A stretch of DNA of 7,129 nucleotides from Candidatus Poseidonia alphae (lineage in GTDB: Archaea > Thermoplasmatota > Poseidoniia > Poseidoniales > Poseidoniaceae): the NCBI GenBank assembly GCA_002505405.1, contig DAVD01000002.1:12566-19694 (forward strand). Reading direction: 5' to 3'. The notes beneath the pieces were generated by a model. The model had not been told where the DNA came from. It made no database searches and saw only the letters and a program-made list of their open reading frames with translations. A program made the position numbers and the translations under genes. Below, piece by piece: positions 6,050 through 7,129 of the stretch (the first letter of the stretch is position 1; every line of letters begins with the position of its first letter).

Positions 6050-7129
6050 GGCGGGAGAACCCAAAGATGAAGTCTTCATGTCCCTCGAGGATGATGAACC
6101 AGTTTCGAATGCCGTTATCCCTTCAAAAAAAGAAGGGGCGAAACCCGTGAAAGTTGAACAAGACGAACCCTTCTTAATGGCTGAAATCGTTGATTCAACC
6201 ATCGTTGAGAGCCTTTCAGGAAGTTTCTCTGTCGGTTGGCCACTGCTTGGAATGGATTGCCCAGATTGTGCCTCAAAAGCTATGGGCGCACTCTCGCACA
6301 TGAAACAAGTAAGTTCGCCGCATGTATCTGCGACCTCCGGAGAGGTTCGCTTTGATGTTCAGTTGGAGCACGGCCCTCTTGCCGATGTCTCCTCAGTACT
6401 GCGCTCACTCGGCCACGCGCCAGATGTTGAGCATCATGAGTTGGTTGGCGTCCGCGGAAAATCTGTCGCTCATCGAAACGCTGTTCCAGTGCAAAAATTG
6501 GTGCGCCTCTTCAGACAACAACCGGGCGTTCTTGATGTGGAAGTAAGTGACGACGACCGAATTTTAATCCAACTTGTTGCCAATGCATCAAAAGAACTGG
6601 TCGAGGCCAGAGACCGCGCGCTCAATCACGTCACAGGGATTGAGCCGCGTTTTGCTGCTGCCCGTTCAAACCGCCTCCGTCCAGACCAGTGGAGGCTGAT
6701 TGGAGGAGGTATTGCTCTCCCCGTTCTTTTTTTGGTGATTTTGGCTGAATTTATGGGGCTGAATCACTTCATTGTGGGCGCCATTGCACTTCCTGGAGTC
6801 TTTGTGGGCGGCCTTCAAATGTTCAAAGAAGCCCTCGCCTCGCTGAAAAATCGTCAAATGGGCTTCCAAGTCCTCACGAGTTTAGCCGTCATTGGAGCAG
6901 GCATTCTCGGCATGTGGGAAGAGGCTCTGATCGTTGCCATCCTTGTTGCATTTACCGCACATCTCGAAGGAGATGCCTTACTGAAGGCCCGAGAGGCGAT
7001 GCAAGGCGGTTTAGACCGACTGCCTCGCACGGCTCGTAAACTAACCTCAGACAAGGTGTGTATTGACCCAGCAGCCATTACCCCCTCCACAGCCTTCTCC
7101 CTACCGATGGCGAATCAAGGATTATCGCT
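6048..7129 (+). CDS. Heavy-metal P1B-type ATPase (ZntA/CadA-like), N-terminal part cut by right edge
   Basis: The frame is open for 360 codons to the right edge. It encodes the start of a membrane pump that would export a soft or transition metal ion at the cost of ATP. After a polar acidic leader of about 60 residues comes a heavy-metal-associated domain with GMDCPDCA (Cys71, Cys74) and SGEVRFDV. A second region (about 146-200, LVRLFRQQPGVLDVEV) looks like another such fold without the CxxC. Membrane helices follow: about 215-237 (LIGGGIALPVLFLVILAEF), 242-258 (IVGAIALPGVFVGG), and the pair around 275-305 with VLTSLAVIGA and EEALIVAIL. LKAREAMQGGLDRLPRTARKL leads to the actuator domain. The metal-selecting CPx motif, the DKTGT site and the actuator loop are outside the window, so the metal (Zn/Cd/Pb or Cu) cannot be told. 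GMDCPDCA is more common in Zn/Cd pumps. In-frame ATGs at 6009, 6021 and 6078 are alternatives. Confidence 0.85.
   Translation, partial: MAGEPKDEVFMSLEDDEPVSNAVIPSKKEGAKPVKVEQDEPFLMAEIVDSTIVESLSGSFSVGWPLLGMDCPDCASKAMGALSHMKQVSSPHVSATSGEVRFDVQLEHGPLADVSSVLRSLGHAPDVEHHELVGVRGKSVAHRNAVPVQKLVRLFRQQPGVLDVEVSDDDRILIQLVANASKELVEARDRALNHVTGIEPRFAAARSNRLRPDQWRLIGGGIALPVLFLVILAEFMGLNHFIVGAIALPGVFVGGLQMFKEALASLKNRQMGFQVLTSLAVIGAGILGMWEEALIVAILVAFTAHLEGDALLKAREAMQGGLDRLPRTARKLTSDKVCIDPAAITPSTAFSLPMANQGLS
6119..6137. repeat. Small inverted repeat CCCTTC-A7-GAAGGG
   Basis: Perfect 6-bp arms surround a run of seven A, within the first 30 codons of the ATPase (codons for IPSKKEG). The T run falls in the loop on the minus strand, not after the stem, so it is not a standard terminator. 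It may be chance from Lys and Glu codons. Confidence 0.4.

Noticed and set aside
6119..6137. Hairpin with A7 loop as a terminator for the minus-strand unit
   Set aside because: The T run would be in the loop and not after the stem, and the element lies upstream of the minus-strand genes, inside a coding frame.
6854..7090. Minus-strand open frame at the right end
   Set aside because: It is the shadow of the ATPase membrane region and start of the actuator region, whose forward frame carries clear P1B motifs.
7040..7129. Possible frameshift in the ATPase after LPRTARKL
   Set aside because: The last 30 residues look unlike the usual actuator lead-in, but the frame stays open to the edge and this linker varies among P1B pumps. 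The neighbouring frames do not restore a known motif within the window.

Overview
The window most likely comes from a planktonic euryarchaeon of the Marine Group II (Poseidoniales) type. This rests on recognising protein families, not on a marker gene. There is an archaeal-type phosphoglycolate phosphatase resembling the Thermoplasma TA0175 protein, a membrane-anchored protein that looks like the cyclophilins I associate with this lineage, and a DUF2135-like anchored protein. Base composition is close to balanced and coding density is high. No rRNA, tRNA, CRISPR array or insertion sequence was seen.

Layout from left to right. (1) Bases 1-512, minus strand: the N-terminal 170 residues of a membrane-anchored protein running off the left edge, with a helical cytoplasmic part, one membrane helix and the start of a probable cyclophilin-type peptidyl-prolyl isomerase domain. 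(2) A 174-bp divergent spacer holding a perfect 10-bp palindrome. (3) Bases 687-3520, plus strand: korA (fused gamma and alpha domains) and korB, overlapping by ATGA. Together they encode a two-subunit 2-oxoacid:ferredoxin oxidoreductase of the kind found in aerobes. (4) Bases 3567-4460, plus strand: a protein of unknown function with an N-terminal membrane segment, an acidic linker and a C-terminal DUF2135/YfaP-like beta domain, possibly co-transcribed with korAB. (5) Bases 4449-5943, minus strand: a two-gene unit of an archaeal phosphoglycolate-phosphatase-type HAD enzyme followed 4 nt later by a polyphosphate-glucokinase-like ROK kinase. The kinase gene converges on gene 4 with a 12-bp overlap of 3' ends. 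(6) Base 6048 to the right edge, plus strand: the N-terminal 360 residues of a heavy-metal P1B-type ATPase, divergent from the HAD gene.

The genes fit a heterotroph's central metabolism and homeostasis. KorAB oxidatively decarboxylates 2-oxoacids to acyl-CoA and reduces ferredoxin. The ROK kinase would phosphorylate a sugar, the HAD enzyme would dephosphorylate a small phospho-acid or sugar phosphate, and the ATPase would export a metal ion. I saw no clearly novel multi-gene system. The points most worth a second look are the ROK kinase that has lost the usual sugar-binding His, its pairing with a phosphatase, the anchored DUF2135-like protein behind korAB, and the compact divergent promoter in front of the ATPase.
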